This document shows, in pieces, positions 53,612 through 62,381 of a stretch of 64,000 bases of DNA. Numbering within the stretch: the first letter of the stretch is position 1; each line of letters starts with the position of its first letter. Where the stretch lies: contig NZ_FQZZ01000001.1 in the NCBI RefSeq assembly GCF_900142185.1, positions 62,001 through 126,000 of the forward strand, given 5' to 3'. The notes below the pieces were generated by a model. That model did not search any database, was not told the origin of the DNA, and saw only the letters and a program-made list of their open reading frames with translations. The position numbers were made by a program, and so were the translations under genes. Origin of the DNA: Lutimaribacter pacificus. Its GTDB lineage: Bacteria; Pseudomonadota; Alphaproteobacteria; Rhodobacterales; Rhodobacteraceae.

Positions 53612-54079
53612 CTAACCCGCGCCGCGCGACCGCAGCGGCGCGCGGCTCTGTTCGTTGCCCGTGCTTGCCGCCTTGTCGAGCAGCCGCAGGAAGGTGGCGC
53701 GCTCGTCGGGATCGAGGCCCGACAGGATATCCATCTGCAACTCCCGGACCAGCGGCTGACAGGCCGTCAGCAGCTTTTCGCCCTTTGGCGTCAGCGCGAT
53801 CACCCGCGCGCGCCTGTCGCGCGGGCTGACCGCGCGGCTGACCAACCCCTTTTTCTGCAACCGGTCGATCACCCCGCTCAGCGTCACCGGGTCATAGGCA
53901 ATCAGCCCCGCCAGAGTGACCTGGTCGACCTCGGGGTTGGCGTCGATGGCCGACAGCGCGGCAAACTGCACCGGCGTCAGGTCATAGCCCGCGGCGCGCA
54001 TATGCTCGGTGAATACCGACACCGAAATCTGTTGCAACCGCCGGATCAGGTGCCCGGCCATCTGGTAAATTTCGCTCAT
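53612..54079 (-). CDS. MarR family regulator
   Basis: A 155-residue MarR winged-helix regulator with VDQVTLAGLIAYDPVTLSGVIDRLQKKG as the recognition region and the wing VSRAVSPRDRRARVIALT. It is divergent from the FAD monooxygenase gene and probably controls it through the AT-rich operator region 54127-54149. Ligand unknown, plausibly an aromatic acid. Confidence 0.9.
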   Translation of the reverse strand: MSEIYQMAGHLIRRLQQISVSVFTEHMRAAGYDLTPVQFAALSAIDANPEVDQVTLAGLIAYDPVTLSGVIDRLQKKGLVSRAVSPRDRRARVIALTPKGEKLLTACQPLVRELQMDILSGLDPDERATFLRLLDKAASTGNEQSRAPLRSRGAG

Positions 54080-54126
54080 GCCTTTCTATAGCCCTTTGGG
54101 CGGCGACGCGGAAGGGGTTTACATGC

Positions 54127-54149
54127 ATACTAATGATAAGTATACGTAT
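54127..54149. promoter_or_regulatory. Operator candidate between MarR and monooxygenase genes
   Basis: ATACT (54127-54131) and AGTAT (54139-54143) are inverted arms with a 7-base spacer, overlapped by the palindrome ATACGTAT (54142-54149). It lies in the 95-bp divergent gap, 26 bp before the monooxygenase start and 48 bp from the MarR start. Confidence 0.5.
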
Positions 54150-54174
54150 TAAAATCTGATTACGGGAGGATGCA

Positions 54175-55380
54175 ATGGCAGATCGGGTTCTGATCGCGGG
54201 TGGCGGCATTGGCGGGCTCGCCACGGCGTTGGGGCTGGCGCAAAAGGGCGTGCGCAGCCTTGTTCTGGAAAAGGCCGCCCGGCTGGGCGAGATCGGCGCC
54301 GGTATCCAGCTTGGCCCGAACGCCTTTCACGCCTTCGACTATCTCGGCGTGGGCGATGCCGCGCGCAAGATGGCGGTCTATATCGACAGCCTGCGCCTGA
54401 TGGACGCGATCGAGGGGCGCGAGATCACCCGCATCCCGCTGGACGACGCGTTCCGCGCGCGCTTCGGCAACCCCTACGCGGTGGTGCATAGGGGCGACCT
54501 GCATGGCGTGTTCCTTCAGGCCTGCCGCGATCACGACCTGATCGAACTGCGCACCAGCGCGGCGGTGACCGAATACGACCAGACGGCGGACAAGGTCACC
54601 GCGATCCTGGACGACGGCGAGCGCATCGACGGCACCATGCTGATCGGGGCGGATGGCCTCTGGTCGAACATCCGCAAGCAGATGCTGGGCGACGGTGCGC
54701 CGCGCGTGTCGGGCCACACCACCTATCGCAGCGTCATCTCGGTCGACGACATGCCCGAGGATCTGCGCTGGAACGCCGCCACGCTCTGGGCCGGGCCCAA
54801 ATGCCATATCGTGCATTATCCGTTGCAGGATTGGAAAAGCTTCAACCTTGTTGTCACCTATCACAACGACGCGCCCGAACCCGTGGCCGGCAAGCCCGTC
54901 AGCCATGACGAGGTGCGCCGCGGCTTCGAACACGTGGCCCCGGTGGCGCGGCAGGTGATCGACAAGGGCAAGGACTGGAAGCTCTGGGTGCTTTGCGACC
55001 GTGACCCGGTGATGGCCTGGGTGGACGGGCGCGTGGCGCTCTTGGGCGATGCGGCCCACCCGATGCTGCAATATTTCGCCCAGGGCGCCTGCATGGCGAT
55101 GGAGGACGCGGTGGCGCTGGCCCATTGCGTCGAAACGGGCGGGCTCGGGAACGACGCGCTCATTCGCTATCAGGATATGCGCCGGTTGCGCACCGCCCGC
55201 GTGCAACTGCAGTCGCGCGAGATCGGCCAGCATGTCTATCACCCCGCCGGCGCCCATGCCGAGTTGCGCAATGCCGTGATGCGCGCCCGTGGCCCCGAAG
55301 AATGGTATGACCAGATCGACTGGCTCTATGGCTCCACCGGGCTGGAAGGGGCGGTGTCCTGCGAAACGCGCCGGCACTGA
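54175..55380 (+). CDS. FAD-dependent monooxygenase, 3-hydroxybenzoate 6-hydroxylase-like
   Basis: A 401-residue class A flavoprotein hydroxylase. The FAD motif is GGGIGG near residue 9, IGADGLWSNIRKQML is the DG region, and GDAAHPMLQYFAQGACMAMEDA is the second FAD motif. It most resembles 3-hydroxybenzoate 6-hydroxylases, which use NADH and oxygen to give gentisate; salicylate hydroxylases are close relatives. GGGAGG precedes the ATG. A divergent MarR gene suggests aromatic induction. No gentisate dioxygenase is nearby. Confidence 0.85.
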   Translation: MADRVLIAGGGIGGLATALGLAQKGVRSLVLEKAARLGEIGAGIQLGPNAFHAFDYLGVGDAARKMAVYIDSLRLMDAIEGREITRIPLDDAFRARFGNPYAVVHRGDLHGVFLQACRDHDLIELRTSAAVTEYDQTADKVTAILDDGERIDGTMLIGADGLWSNIRKQMLGDGAPRVSGHTTYRSVISVDDMPEDLRWNAATLWAGPKCHIVHYPLQDWKSFNLVVTYHNDAPEPVAGKPVSHDEVRRGFEHVAPVARQVIDKGKDWKLWVLCDRDPVMAWVDGRVALLGDAAHPMLQYFAQGACMAMEDAVALAHCVETGGLGNDALIRYQDMRRLRTARVQLQSREIGQHVYHPAGAHAELRNAVMRARGPEEWYDQIDWLYGSTGLEGAVSCETRRH

Positions 55381-55391
55381 GGCATCGCCCG

Positions 55392-55445
55392 GTTCTTCAT
55401 CGTTCCCGCAATACTCCGGGGGTGTGGGGGCAGCGCCCCCACCCG
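55392..55445 (-). repeat. Intergenic GGAGTATTT element, copy 4 (subtype A)
   Basis: On the minus strand: hairpin GTGGGGGC, loop GCT, GCCCCCAC (55424-55442), then ACCCCCGGAGTATTG and AACGATGAA. The orientation is opposite to the flanking plus-strand genes. Confidence 0.8.
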
Positions 55446-55512
55446 GGCGTTGAAGGGGGTCCCGGTTCTGGCTACGGTCACGGGCAGGATCACCCCGGAA
55501 AGGCCCGTGACG

Positions 55513-57141
55513 ATGTCCGCGATCACCGTATTCAAGGCGAAAAAGATAATCACGATGGACCCCAACCGCGCGCAGGCGACCCATGTCGCGGTGCGCGACG
55601 GGTATATCCTGGCGGTGGGTGGCCCCGATTGCGCGGACCAGTGGGGGAAGGTCACCCACGACGACAGCCTGTCCGACACCGTGCTGATGCCCGGCATGGT
55701 CGAGGGGCACGCGCATATGATGGCGGGCGCGATGTGGAATTTCGCCTATGCCGGTTTCCACGACCGGATGGACCCGGACGGCACATGGTGGGACGGCAAG
55801 CCCGACCTCGCGGCGGTGGTGCGCGACCTGTCAGCCTATGAAAAGGGCCTGCCCGGGGACACGCCCCTGCTGGGCTGGGGGCTCGACCCGATCTTTTTCG
55901 ATGGCGAACGGCTGAGCCGCAAACACCTTGACGCGATCAGCACCGACCGGCCGGTGGTGATCATGTTCTCGAATTTCCACCTGATGTGCGTGAACTCCCG
56001 CGCGCTGGAACTGGCCGGTTACGACCGCTCCACCAATGTCGAGGGCGTGGTGAAGGGCGCGGATGGCGAACCCACGGGCGAATTGCAGGAAATGGCCGCC
56101 ATGTTCCCGGTGATGCGCCGGGTGGGCATGGATTTCCGTGCCCTGACGCAGAAACCCGAAACGATCCGCACCTATGGCCAGGTCTGCATGCGCGCGGGTG
56201 TGACCACGGTGACCGATCTTTTCGCGCAGATCGAAGGCGGGGATCTGGACGATCTGCTGGCGGTTACCTCGGAGGATGCGTTCAACGCGCGGCTGGTCAG
56301 CGTGCTGGGCGTGGCGGGCGCCGACCCGGCGCAGGCGGCGGCACGGGCGCTGGAGCTGCGCGGGAAATCCACCGACAAGCTGCGGCTGGGCGCGGTCAAG
56401 CTGATGACGGACGGGTCGATCCAGGGCTGGACCGCGCGGGTGAAATGGCCGCATTACGTCGGCGGGCAGCCCAACGGCATCTGGAACATGGCCCCGGACG
56501 AAATCCGCCGCATGGTGCTGGAGATGCAGAAGGCCGGTGTGCAGATGCATATCCACGTCAATGGCGACGAGGCCAGCGAGGTCGCTATCGACGCGATCGC
56601 GGCGGCAACGCGCGATCACCCCTGGGCCGGCGCGCGGCACGTGTTGCAGCATTGCCAGATGATGGGCCGCGACCAGTTCGAACGCTGTGTCGAGCTGGGG
56701 GTCTGCTGTAACATCTTTTCCAATCATATCTGGTATTTCGGCGACCAGCACGCGGCGCTGACCATCGGCGAGGATCGCGCGCTGCGCATGGATGCGGCAC
56801 GCACGGCGCTGGACGCGGGCGTTCGCGTGGCGCTCCATTCCGACGCGCCGGTGACGCCTCTGGGCCCGCTTTTCACCGCCTGGTGCGCGGTCAACCGGAA
56901 AACCATGTCGGGCCGCACATTGGGCGCGGCGCAAAGGATCACCGTGGACGAGGCGCTTTATGCCATCACGATGGGCGCGGCCCATACGCTGAAAATGGAT
57001 GACGAGATCGGCAGCATCGAAACCGGCAAGCGCGCCGATTTCGCCATACTGGGCCACGATCCGCTGTCGGTCGATCCGATGGCGCTGAAGGACGTGCCGG
57101 TGCTGGGCACCGTGCTGGGCGGGCGGGTCGCGCTGGCATGA
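55513..57141 (+). CDS. Amidohydrolase family protein (YtcJ-like, Amidohydro_3)
   Basis: A 542-residue metal-dependent amidohydrolase. The beta-strand-one metal motif is GHAHMMAG (from MVEGHAH), MHIHVNGDEASE supplies another, and the late LHSDAPVTPLGP is the aspartate motif. YtcJ-like proteins have no firm substrate but hydrolyse amides or related bonds. The ATG at 55513 was chosen; the open frame upstream runs through the intergenic repeat. Its stop overlaps the G3E GTPase start (ATGA), so the pair is translationally coupled. Confidence 0.88.
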   Translation: MSAITVFKAKKIITMDPNRAQATHVAVRDGYILAVGGPDCADQWGKVTHDDSLSDTVLMPGMVEGHAHMMAGAMWNFAYAGFHDRMDPDGTWWDGKPDLAAVVRDLSAYEKGLPGDTPLLGWGLDPIFFDGERLSRKHLDAISTDRPVVIMFSNFHLMCVNSRALELAGYDRSTNVEGVVKGADGEPTGELQEMAAMFPVMRRVGMDFRALTQKPETIRTYGQVCMRAGVTTVTDLFAQIEGGDLDDLLAVTSEDAFNARLVSVLGVAGADPAQAAARALELRGKSTDKLRLGAVKLMTDGSIQGWTARVKWPHYVGGQPNGIWNMAPDEIRRMVLEMQKAGVQMHIHVNGDEASEVAIDAIAAATRDHPWAGARHVLQHCQMMGRDQFERCVELGVCCNIFSNHIWYFGDQHAALTIGEDRALRMDAARTALDAGVRVALHSDAPVTPLGPLFTAWCAVNRKTMSGRTLGAAQRITVDEALYAITMGAAHTLKMDDEIGSIETGKRADFAILGHDPLSVDPMALKDVPVLGTVLGGRVALA

Positions 57142-58025
57142 CGCTGCCCCGGCTGCCCCTGACGGTGATCGGCGGCTATCTGGGCGCGGGCAAGACCACG
57201 CTGCTCAACCGCCTGCTGGCCGAGGATCACGGGCTGCGCGTGATGGTGATGGTCAACGATTTCGGGGCCATCAACATAGATGCCGGCCTGATCGAACGGG
57301 CCGAGGGCGATACGATTTCCCTGACCAACGGCTGCGTCTGCTGCACGATGGGGGCGGATCTGTTCATGGCGCTGGGCGATGCGCTGGATCGCCGCCCGCG
57401 CCCCGACCACCTTGTGATCGAGGCGTCGGGCATCGCCGATCCCGCTAAGATCGCGATGGCCGCGCGCGCCGAGCCCGATATGGCCTATGGCGGCATTGCT
57501 GTGGTGGTGGATGCGCTGAACTGGCCCGCGCTGGCCGATGACCCGCAGATCGGGGCGCAGATACAGGGGCAGGTGGCGGTGGCCGACCTGCTGCTGGCGT
57601 CCAAGGCCGAAGGTGGCCTTCCGCCGGGGCTGGCGGCCCGGCTGGCTGCGCTGTCCCCCGCGCCGGTCGTCGATCTGGCGCAGGCGGGTGCGGTGGCGCC
57701 GCTGCTGCTGGGGATGAGTCCGGGCGATGCATGGGCCCCGGCACGCCCCCATCCCGATTATGTCGGCTGGGCGCATGAGGGGGCCGAGGCGCTGGATCGC
57801 GCGGCGCTTGATGCGCTGATGGCGCGGGTGCCGGCGGGGGTTTACCGGGTCAAGGGCAAGGTGCTGGCGCCGGACGGTGCGGCACATGAGGTGCATATGG
57901 TCGGCCGCACGGTCGACATCAAACCGGCCGAAGCGGAGCGCACGTCGCTGGTGGCCATAGGCCTGCCGGGCCGCGTGACCCGCCAGGAGATCGCGGATTG
58001 GTGGGGCGATCAGACGACCAGCTGA
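57138..58025 (+). CDS. CobW/G3E family GTPase, probable metallochaperone
   Basis: A 295-residue G3E GTPase. The P-loop is GGYLGAGKTT (12-21), and the metal-binding CxCC lies at C66-V-C68-C69 in NGCVCC. It is coupled by ATGA to the metal-dependent amidohydrolase upstream, which suggests it delivers metal to that enzyme. The last 16 bases overlap the end of the convergent permease gene. Confidence 0.88.
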   Translation: MTLPRLPLTVIGGYLGAGKTTLLNRLLAEDHGLRVMVMVNDFGAINIDAGLIERAEGDTISLTNGCVCCTMGADLFMALGDALDRRPRPDHLVIEASGIADPAKIAMAARAEPDMAYGGIAVVVDALNWPALADDPQIGAQIQGQVAVADLLLASKAEGGLPPGLAARLAALSPAPVVDLAQAGAVAPLLLGMSPGDAWAPARPHPDYVGWAHEGAEALDRAALDALMARVPAGVYRVKGKVLAPDGAAHEVHMVGRTVDIKPAEAERTSLVAIGLPGRVTRQEIADWWGDQTTS

Positions 58026-59044
58026 AACACCACGCCCGAAAGGATGGCTCCGAACACGCCAAGCCCCAGATAGAGCGCGAAGACCGGGCGCCTGACCAGC
58101 GACCACACCGCGATCATCGCGGGGATCGAACTGACCGCCCCCGCCACCATGAAGGCCAGCGCCGCGCCCATGCTCATCCCCTGCTGGGTCAGTCCGGCCA
58201 GCAGCGGCGGCGCGACATAGGAGTTGAGGTAGGCCGGCATCCCGACCAGCGCCGACAGCACGATCGGGCCGACCCCGTCACCGCCCACCAAACCGGCGAT
58301 CAGGTCGGCGGGCACGTAGGTGACAAGCAGCGCCTCAAGCACATAGGCCAGTGCCAGCCACTTGATCAGGAACAGCGCGTTCACCCGCAACTCGGTGCCG
58401 AATATCTGACGCCGGGCGGGGTCTTGCCATACGGGCCAGACGGGGGCCTGCATTCCGGGTTTCGGTGCACCGCAGCAGCCGCTTGGGCGCCACGCCTTCA
58501 GCGGGTCTGCAAAGACGCCGTTGCGCATCAGGGCAAGCGTGACGAAGCCGCCGAACAGGCCGAGCGCGACCGCCGAAACCGCCTTGGCGATGGCGAAGGG
58601 CCAGCCAAGTGCTGCGGCGGTGATCAGCAGCGTCGGCGGGTCGATCAGCGGCGAGGACAGCCAGAACGCCATCACCGCCGACAATGGGGTGCCCAGCGCC
58701 AGCAGGCCCGCGATAAAGGGGATCACCTGGCAGGAACAGAAAGGCGCCAGCCCGCCCAGCAGGGCGGCGGCGACAATCATCCGCCGTTCACGCCCCTTGA
58801 AGGCCGTGGCGATCACCGCATCCGCGCCTGTCGCCTTGAGCCAGGCAATCAGCACCACCGCCCCGGCGATATAGGGCAGGGTGCCCAGAAAGGCGCGCAG
58901 CGCGAATCCGGCCACGGGTTGCGCGTTCGGCGGATCGAGCAGCGCCACCAGCACCAGCAGGCCGAAGGTGAATGTCCACGGGCTTGCCAGCAGGTTGCGC
59001 AGGCGCGTCAGGGTGGCATTGGGTGTTGTCGTGATATCAGCCAT
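58010..59044 (-). CDS. Permease of the DUF318/ArsP family
   Basis: A 344-residue inner-membrane permease with about eight helices. Two cysteine sites are visible: C103-S-C105 in a membrane segment (APFCSCQVIPF) and C190/C191 in the cytoplasmic loop (SGCCGAP). ArsP members export trivalent organoarsenicals, using membrane cysteines, and others of the family are uncharacterised. The ArsR gene overlaps its start by 8 bp. Arsenic is a reasonable guess, not shown. Confidence 0.82.
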   Translation of the reverse strand: MADITTTPNATLTRLRNLLASPWTFTFGLLVLVALLDPPNAQPVAGFALRAFLGTLPYIAGAVVLIAWLKATGADAVIATAFKGRERRMIVAAALLGGLAPFCSCQVIPFIAGLLALGTPLSAVMAFWLSSPLIDPPTLLITAAALGWPFAIAKAVSAVALGLFGGFVTLALMRNGVFADPLKAWRPSGCCGAPKPGMQAPVWPVWQDPARRQIFGTELRVNALFLIKWLALAYVLEALLVTYVPADLIAGLVGGDGVGPIVLSALVGMPAYLNSYVAPPLLAGLTQQGMSMGAALAFMVAGAVSSIPAMIAVWSLVRRPVFALYLGLGVFGAILSGVVFQLVV

Positions 59045-59348
59045 TGTTGGCGGCCTTTCGGTCGGTATCTGCGCAGCATTCGGACAGGATGAACCCGGCA
59101 AGCTGTTCCAGGGCGGTGAAATCGGCGCGCGTTCGCATCGCACGGCCTTCGCGCGTCTGGGTCAGCAACCCCGCGCCGGTCAGGAATTTCAGGTGATGGG
59201 CCAGCGTCGAGGCGGGAATGCCCGACCGCGCGCCGATTTCCTGCACGGTCAGGCCGTCATGGCCCGCCCGGATCAGCAGGCGCAACACCTGCAAGCGGGA
59301 TTCCGATCCCATCGCGGCAAAGCCCTGCGCGGCGCGTTCCCAGTCCAT
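59037..59348 (-). CDS. ArsR family regulator adjacent to the permease
   Basis: A 103-residue winged-helix repressor. Recognition region LTVQEIGARSGIPASTLAHHLKFL; a vicinal pair C91-C92 near the C-terminus could be the metal(loid) sensor. It precedes the permease (8-bp overlap) and is preceded by a perfect 16-bp palindrome at 59369-59384, so autoregulation of the pair is likely. AGGA lies before the ATG. Confidence 0.9.
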   Translation of the reverse strand: MDWERAAQGFAAMGSESRLQVLRLLIRAGHDGLTVQEIGARSGIPASTLAHHLKFLTGAGLLTQTREGRAMRTRADFTALEQLAGFILSECCADTDRKAANNG

Positions 59349-59368
59349 GTCATCCTGCCTTTGATTCG

Positions 59369-59384
59369 ATAAAACTAGTTTTAT
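59369..59384. promoter_or_regulatory. Perfect 16-bp palindrome, operator of the ArsR-permease pair
   Basis: The sequence ATAAAACTAGTTTTAT is its own reverse complement. It lies 20 bp upstream of the ArsR ATG in the AT-rich gap 59349-59464, suited to an ArsR dimer overlapping the promoter. Confidence 0.75.
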
Positions 59385-59464
59385 AGTTTAATTAAGGCGG
59401 CGAAATGTCAAGCCGCGTGTTTGCGCGGCGCAGGGTTAGGGCAGGGATGGAGGAAAGGCCGCCC

Positions 59465-59854
59465 TCAGAAGTCGGGCTGGCTGCCGCCGGTTTCGGCCGG
59501 GCCGCAGAACAGGCGATACAGCAGGCCGATCACCTCATAGGTGTTGCGGTCGGCAAGGCTGTAATAGATCGTCTTGCCGTCGCGGCGGGTGGTGACAAGC
59601 CCCTCTTCGCGCAGGCGGGCCAGCATCTGGCTGACCGCGGCCTGACGAATCTGAAGCAGCTCTTCCAACTCGCCAACGGATTTTTCGCCCGAGCCGAGAT
59701 GGCACAGGATCATCAGCCGCCCTTCATGGGCAAGGGTCTTGAGATAGGCTGCCGCCGCTTCGGCGCTGCGCGCCATTTCCGAGGGCGGGGCCGGGGGGGC
59801 CTGCGTCGTCAAGTCGTCAATCCGGTTGTTTTCCATGTCCATAGCACGACCCAT
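59465..59854 (-). CDS. SqrR/BigR-like dithiol ArsR family regulator
   Basis: A 129-residue ArsR-type regulator. The recognition region is KSVGELEELLQIRQAAVSQMLARL, the wing TRRDGKTIYYSL. Two cysteines, C51 (MILCHL) and C117 (RLFC), are 66 residues apart, the same spacing as the persulfide-sensing pair C41/C107 known in SqrR of Rhodobacter. Such sensors derepress sulfide-oxidation genes. No sqr or persulfide gene is in the window. The true start may be 59842 (MDMENN). It follows the enolase-superfamily gene by 14 bp and lies upstream of the ArsR-permease pair. Confidence 0.83.
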   Translation of the reverse strand: MGRAMDMENNRIDDLTTQAPPAPPSEMARSAEAAAAYLKTLAHEGRLMILCHLGSGEKSVGELEELLQIRQAAVSQMLARLREEGLVTTRRDGKTIYYSLADRNTYEVIGLLYRLFCGPAETGGSQPDF

Positions 59855-59868
59855 CAGGAATTACGAGA

Positions 59869-61101
59869 TTACCGTTCGCCCGCGGGGGCTCCTCCTTCAA
59901 AATGGTTCCCTTTTGCGTAATCGCAAGGCTTTTCCTGCATCTGAAGGTGCAGGCCGGTGCCGGCATAGGGATGCGCGCGGGCCAGCTCCTCGTCGATCTC
60001 GATGCCAAGGCCGGGGGCGTCGGACAGGCGGACGAACCCCTCGTCGACCCGGATCGCGCCCTTGATCAGGCTGTCATGGAACCCGGTTTCGATGCATTCC
60101 GCGATCAGCAGGTTCGGGATCGAGGTGGCAAGATGCAGGTTCGCGGCCCACTCGACCGGCCCGGCGTAAAGATGCGGCGCCATCTGCGCGCCAAAGGCTT
60201 CTGCCATGCCGGCCAGCTTCTTCATCTCCCAGATGCCGCCCGCGCGTCCCAGCGCAGGTTGCAGGATTTCCGCCCCGCCGGTGCGCAGGAGGGTGGCGAA
60301 CTCGGCCTTGGTGGTCAGCCGCTCTCCGGTGGCAACGGGGATGCGCACGGCCTGCGCGACGCGCTGGAAATCCAGCAGGTTGTCGGGCGGGATCGGTTCC
60401 TCGAACCAGAGCGGGCTGTAGGGTTCCAGCGCCTGACCCAGCCGGATGGCGCCGGCAGGCGTGAACTGCCCGTGCGTGCCGAACAGCAGGTCGGCGCGGT
60501 CGCCCACTGCCGCGCGGATCGCCTTGCAGAAGGCGGCCGAGCGGGTGATGTCGGACATCGCGGGCATGTGCCCGCCGCGCATGGTGTAGGGGCCGGCGGG
60601 GTCGAACTTCACCGCAGTCCAGCCGCGCGCGACGTAATCGGCCGCGGCCTCGGCCGCCATGTCGGGCGAGACCCAGAATTCATCCATGTCATGCTGGGGC
60701 AGCGGGTAGAGATAGGTATAGGCCCGCACCGCCTCGTTCATCCGCCCGCCCAAGAGCGCCCAGACCGGGCGGCCGCGATCCTTGCCGAGGATATCCCAGC
60801 ACGCGATTTCCAGCCCCGAAAACGCGCCCATCACCGTCAGGTCGGGGCGCTGGGTAAAGCCGCTGGAATAGGCGCGGCGAAACATAAGCTCGATATTCTC
60901 CGGGTTTTCGCCCGCCATGTGGCGATCGAACACGTCGCGGATCACATGTTTCATCGCCTCGGGGCCGACCGACGCGGCATAGACCTCGCCCCAGCCGGTG
61001 ATGCCGGTATCGGTGGTCAGCTTGACCAGTATCCAGTAACGTCCGCCCCAGCCCGGCGCGGGGGGCGACGTGACGATGATGTCGAGATCGGTCAGTTTCA
61101 T
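59869..61101 (-). CDS. Mandelate racemase/muconate-lactonizing (enolase superfamily) enzyme
   Basis: A 410-residue enolase-superfamily enzyme. Landmarks are the capping domain with GWGEVYAASVGPEAM, the barrel start AVKFDPAGPY, FGTHGQFTPAGAIRLGQAL, the metal EEPIPPDN, GERLTT and LQPALGRAGGIWEMKKLAGMAEAFGAQMAPH. This resembles sugar-acid dehydratases (galactonate/gluconate type) more than muconate cycloisomerase, but the substrate is not fixed. It lies next to a zinc alcohol dehydrogenase on the same strand, which could follow it in sugar-acid or alcohol catabolism. Confidence 0.87.
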   Translation of the reverse strand: MKLTDLDIIVTSPPAPGWGGRYWILVKLTTDTGITGWGEVYAASVGPEAMKHVIRDVFDRHMAGENPENIELMFRRAYSSGFTQRPDLTVMGAFSGLEIACWDILGKDRGRPVWALLGGRMNEAVRAYTYLYPLPQHDMDEFWVSPDMAAEAAADYVARGWTAVKFDPAGPYTMRGGHMPAMSDITRSAAFCKAIRAAVGDRADLLFGTHGQFTPAGAIRLGQALEPYSPLWFEEPIPPDNLLDFQRVAQAVRIPVATGERLTTKAEFATLLRTGGAEILQPALGRAGGIWEMKKLAGMAEAFGAQMAPHLYAGPVEWAANLHLATSIPNLLIAECIETGFHDSLIKGAIRVDEGFVRLSDAPGLGIEIDEELARAHPYAGTGLHLQMQEKPCDYAKGNHFEGGAPAGER

Positions 61102-61137
61102 CTGTCTGTCCTCGGTCTCATTGCGGTGTCGGGCAGG

Positions 61138-61190
61138 GTGGGGGCGCTGCCCCCACACCCCCGGAGTATTTATGGAACGATGAAGGGGCG
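61138..61190 (+). repeat. Intergenic GGAGTATTT element, copy 5 (subtype A)
   Basis: Hairpin GTGGGGGC, loop GCT, GCCCCCAC (61138-61156), then ACCCCCGGAGTATTT, ATGGAACGATGAA and a G-run. It faces against the two flanking minus-strand genes. Confidence 0.8.
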
Positions 61191-61204
61191 GGCATGTCCG
61201 GTTC

Positions 61205-62290
61205 TCAGCGGTCGAACAGGATCACGTTGCGCCGCGCCGCGCCGGTCAGCGTGTCGGCGATCGCCTCGTTGATCTGCTCCAGCGTCCAGCGGCCCGAGAT
61301 AAGCTCGTCCAGTTTCAGCCGGCCCTGCTGGTAGAGATCGACGATCCAGGGAATGTCGCGCTTGATCACCACGTCGCCCATTTTCGACCCGATCATGCCC
61401 TGGCCCGCATCGGCCATGATGATCGGCGAATAGCTGGCCACCTGGTCGAGATGCGGCATCCCGACCATCACGATATTGCCGCCATTGGCCAGGTAGCGCG
61501 GCGCCTTGTCATAGACCGGGGCGGCGCCCACGGTCACCAGAACGGCATCGGCGCCGCGGCCGAGGATATCCTTGACCTCGGCCCAGGGCTTGCCGCTGCC
61601 CAACACGCCGTGGGTGGCGCCGAACTCCCTTGCGATGTCCAGCTTGTCCGCGCTCATGTCGACGGCGACGATGCGGCGGGCGCCGGCCAGCCGCGCGCCC
61701 TGGATCGCGTTCAGCCCGACGCCGCCCGCGCCGATCACCACCACGTCCTGCCCCGGGCGCACGTCGGCGGCAAAGACCGCGGCCCCCAGCCCGGTGATCA
61801 CCCCGCAGGAAATCAGCGAGGCCACGTCCTTGGGCATGTCGGCGGGGATCACAGCGACCTGGCTTTGATCCACCACGACCTTTTCGGCGAAGGCGCCGGT
61901 GGCCATCGCCTGCAACATCGGCTTGCCATCCACGGTGGTCAGCGGCCCCCTGGTGCCGTCATAGGGGGTTTCGCAGATCGTGGGCTTGCCCGAGCCGCAG
62001 CTGTTGCAATGCCCGCAGGCGCGGATCAGCGTGGCGCAGACGCTGTCGCCCACGGCGATGCCCTGCACGCCATCGCCCACGGCGGTTACAATGCCCGCGG
62101 CCTCGTGCCCATAGACGGCGGGCAGCGCGCCGCCGAACCCGCCCTGCCAGAACGAGATGTCGGAATGGCAGATCGCCACGGCATCGAGCGTCACTTCGAC
62201 CTCGCCCATCGCGGGCGCGCGCAGGGCCACCTCTTCGATCACCAGCGGGGCGTTGAATTCGTGGCAGACGGCGGCTTTGATGGTGGGCAT
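61205..62290 (-). CDS. Zinc-dependent alcohol dehydrogenase
   Basis: A 361-residue medium-chain dehydrogenase. Catalytic zinc ligands C41, H62 and E63 (YGHEAAG); structural zinc C92, C95, C98 and C106 (ACGHCNSCGSGKPTIC); NAD motif GAGGVGLNA. It oxidises an alcohol with NAD(P). Its substrate is unknown; the neighbour at 59869 suggests a linked pathway. The start at 62290 gives the family length. Confidence 0.9.
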   Translation of the reverse strand: MPTIKAAVCHEFNAPLVIEEVALRAPAMGEVEVTLDAVAICHSDISFWQGGFGGALPAVYGHEAAGIVTAVGDGVQGIAVGDSVCATLIRACGHCNSCGSGKPTICETPYDGTRGPLTTVDGKPMLQAMATGAFAEKVVVDQSQVAVIPADMPKDVASLISCGVITGLGAAVFAADVRPGQDVVVIGAGGVGLNAIQGARLAGARRIVAVDMSADKLDIAREFGATHGVLGSGKPWAEVKDILGRGADAVLVTVGAAPVYDKAPRYLANGGNIVMVGMPHLDQVASYSPIIMADAGQGMIGSKMGDVVIKRDIPWIVDLYQQGRLKLDELISGRWTLEQINEAIADTLTGAARRNVILFDR

Positions 62291-62381
62291 TTCCGTGACT
62301 CCCCTGAGATTTTCTTGCGGTGGAGCCTGCCTTCTGCGGGCAGGGCGCGCAAGGTGAAAGTCTTTTGCGCGATGCGGAATA

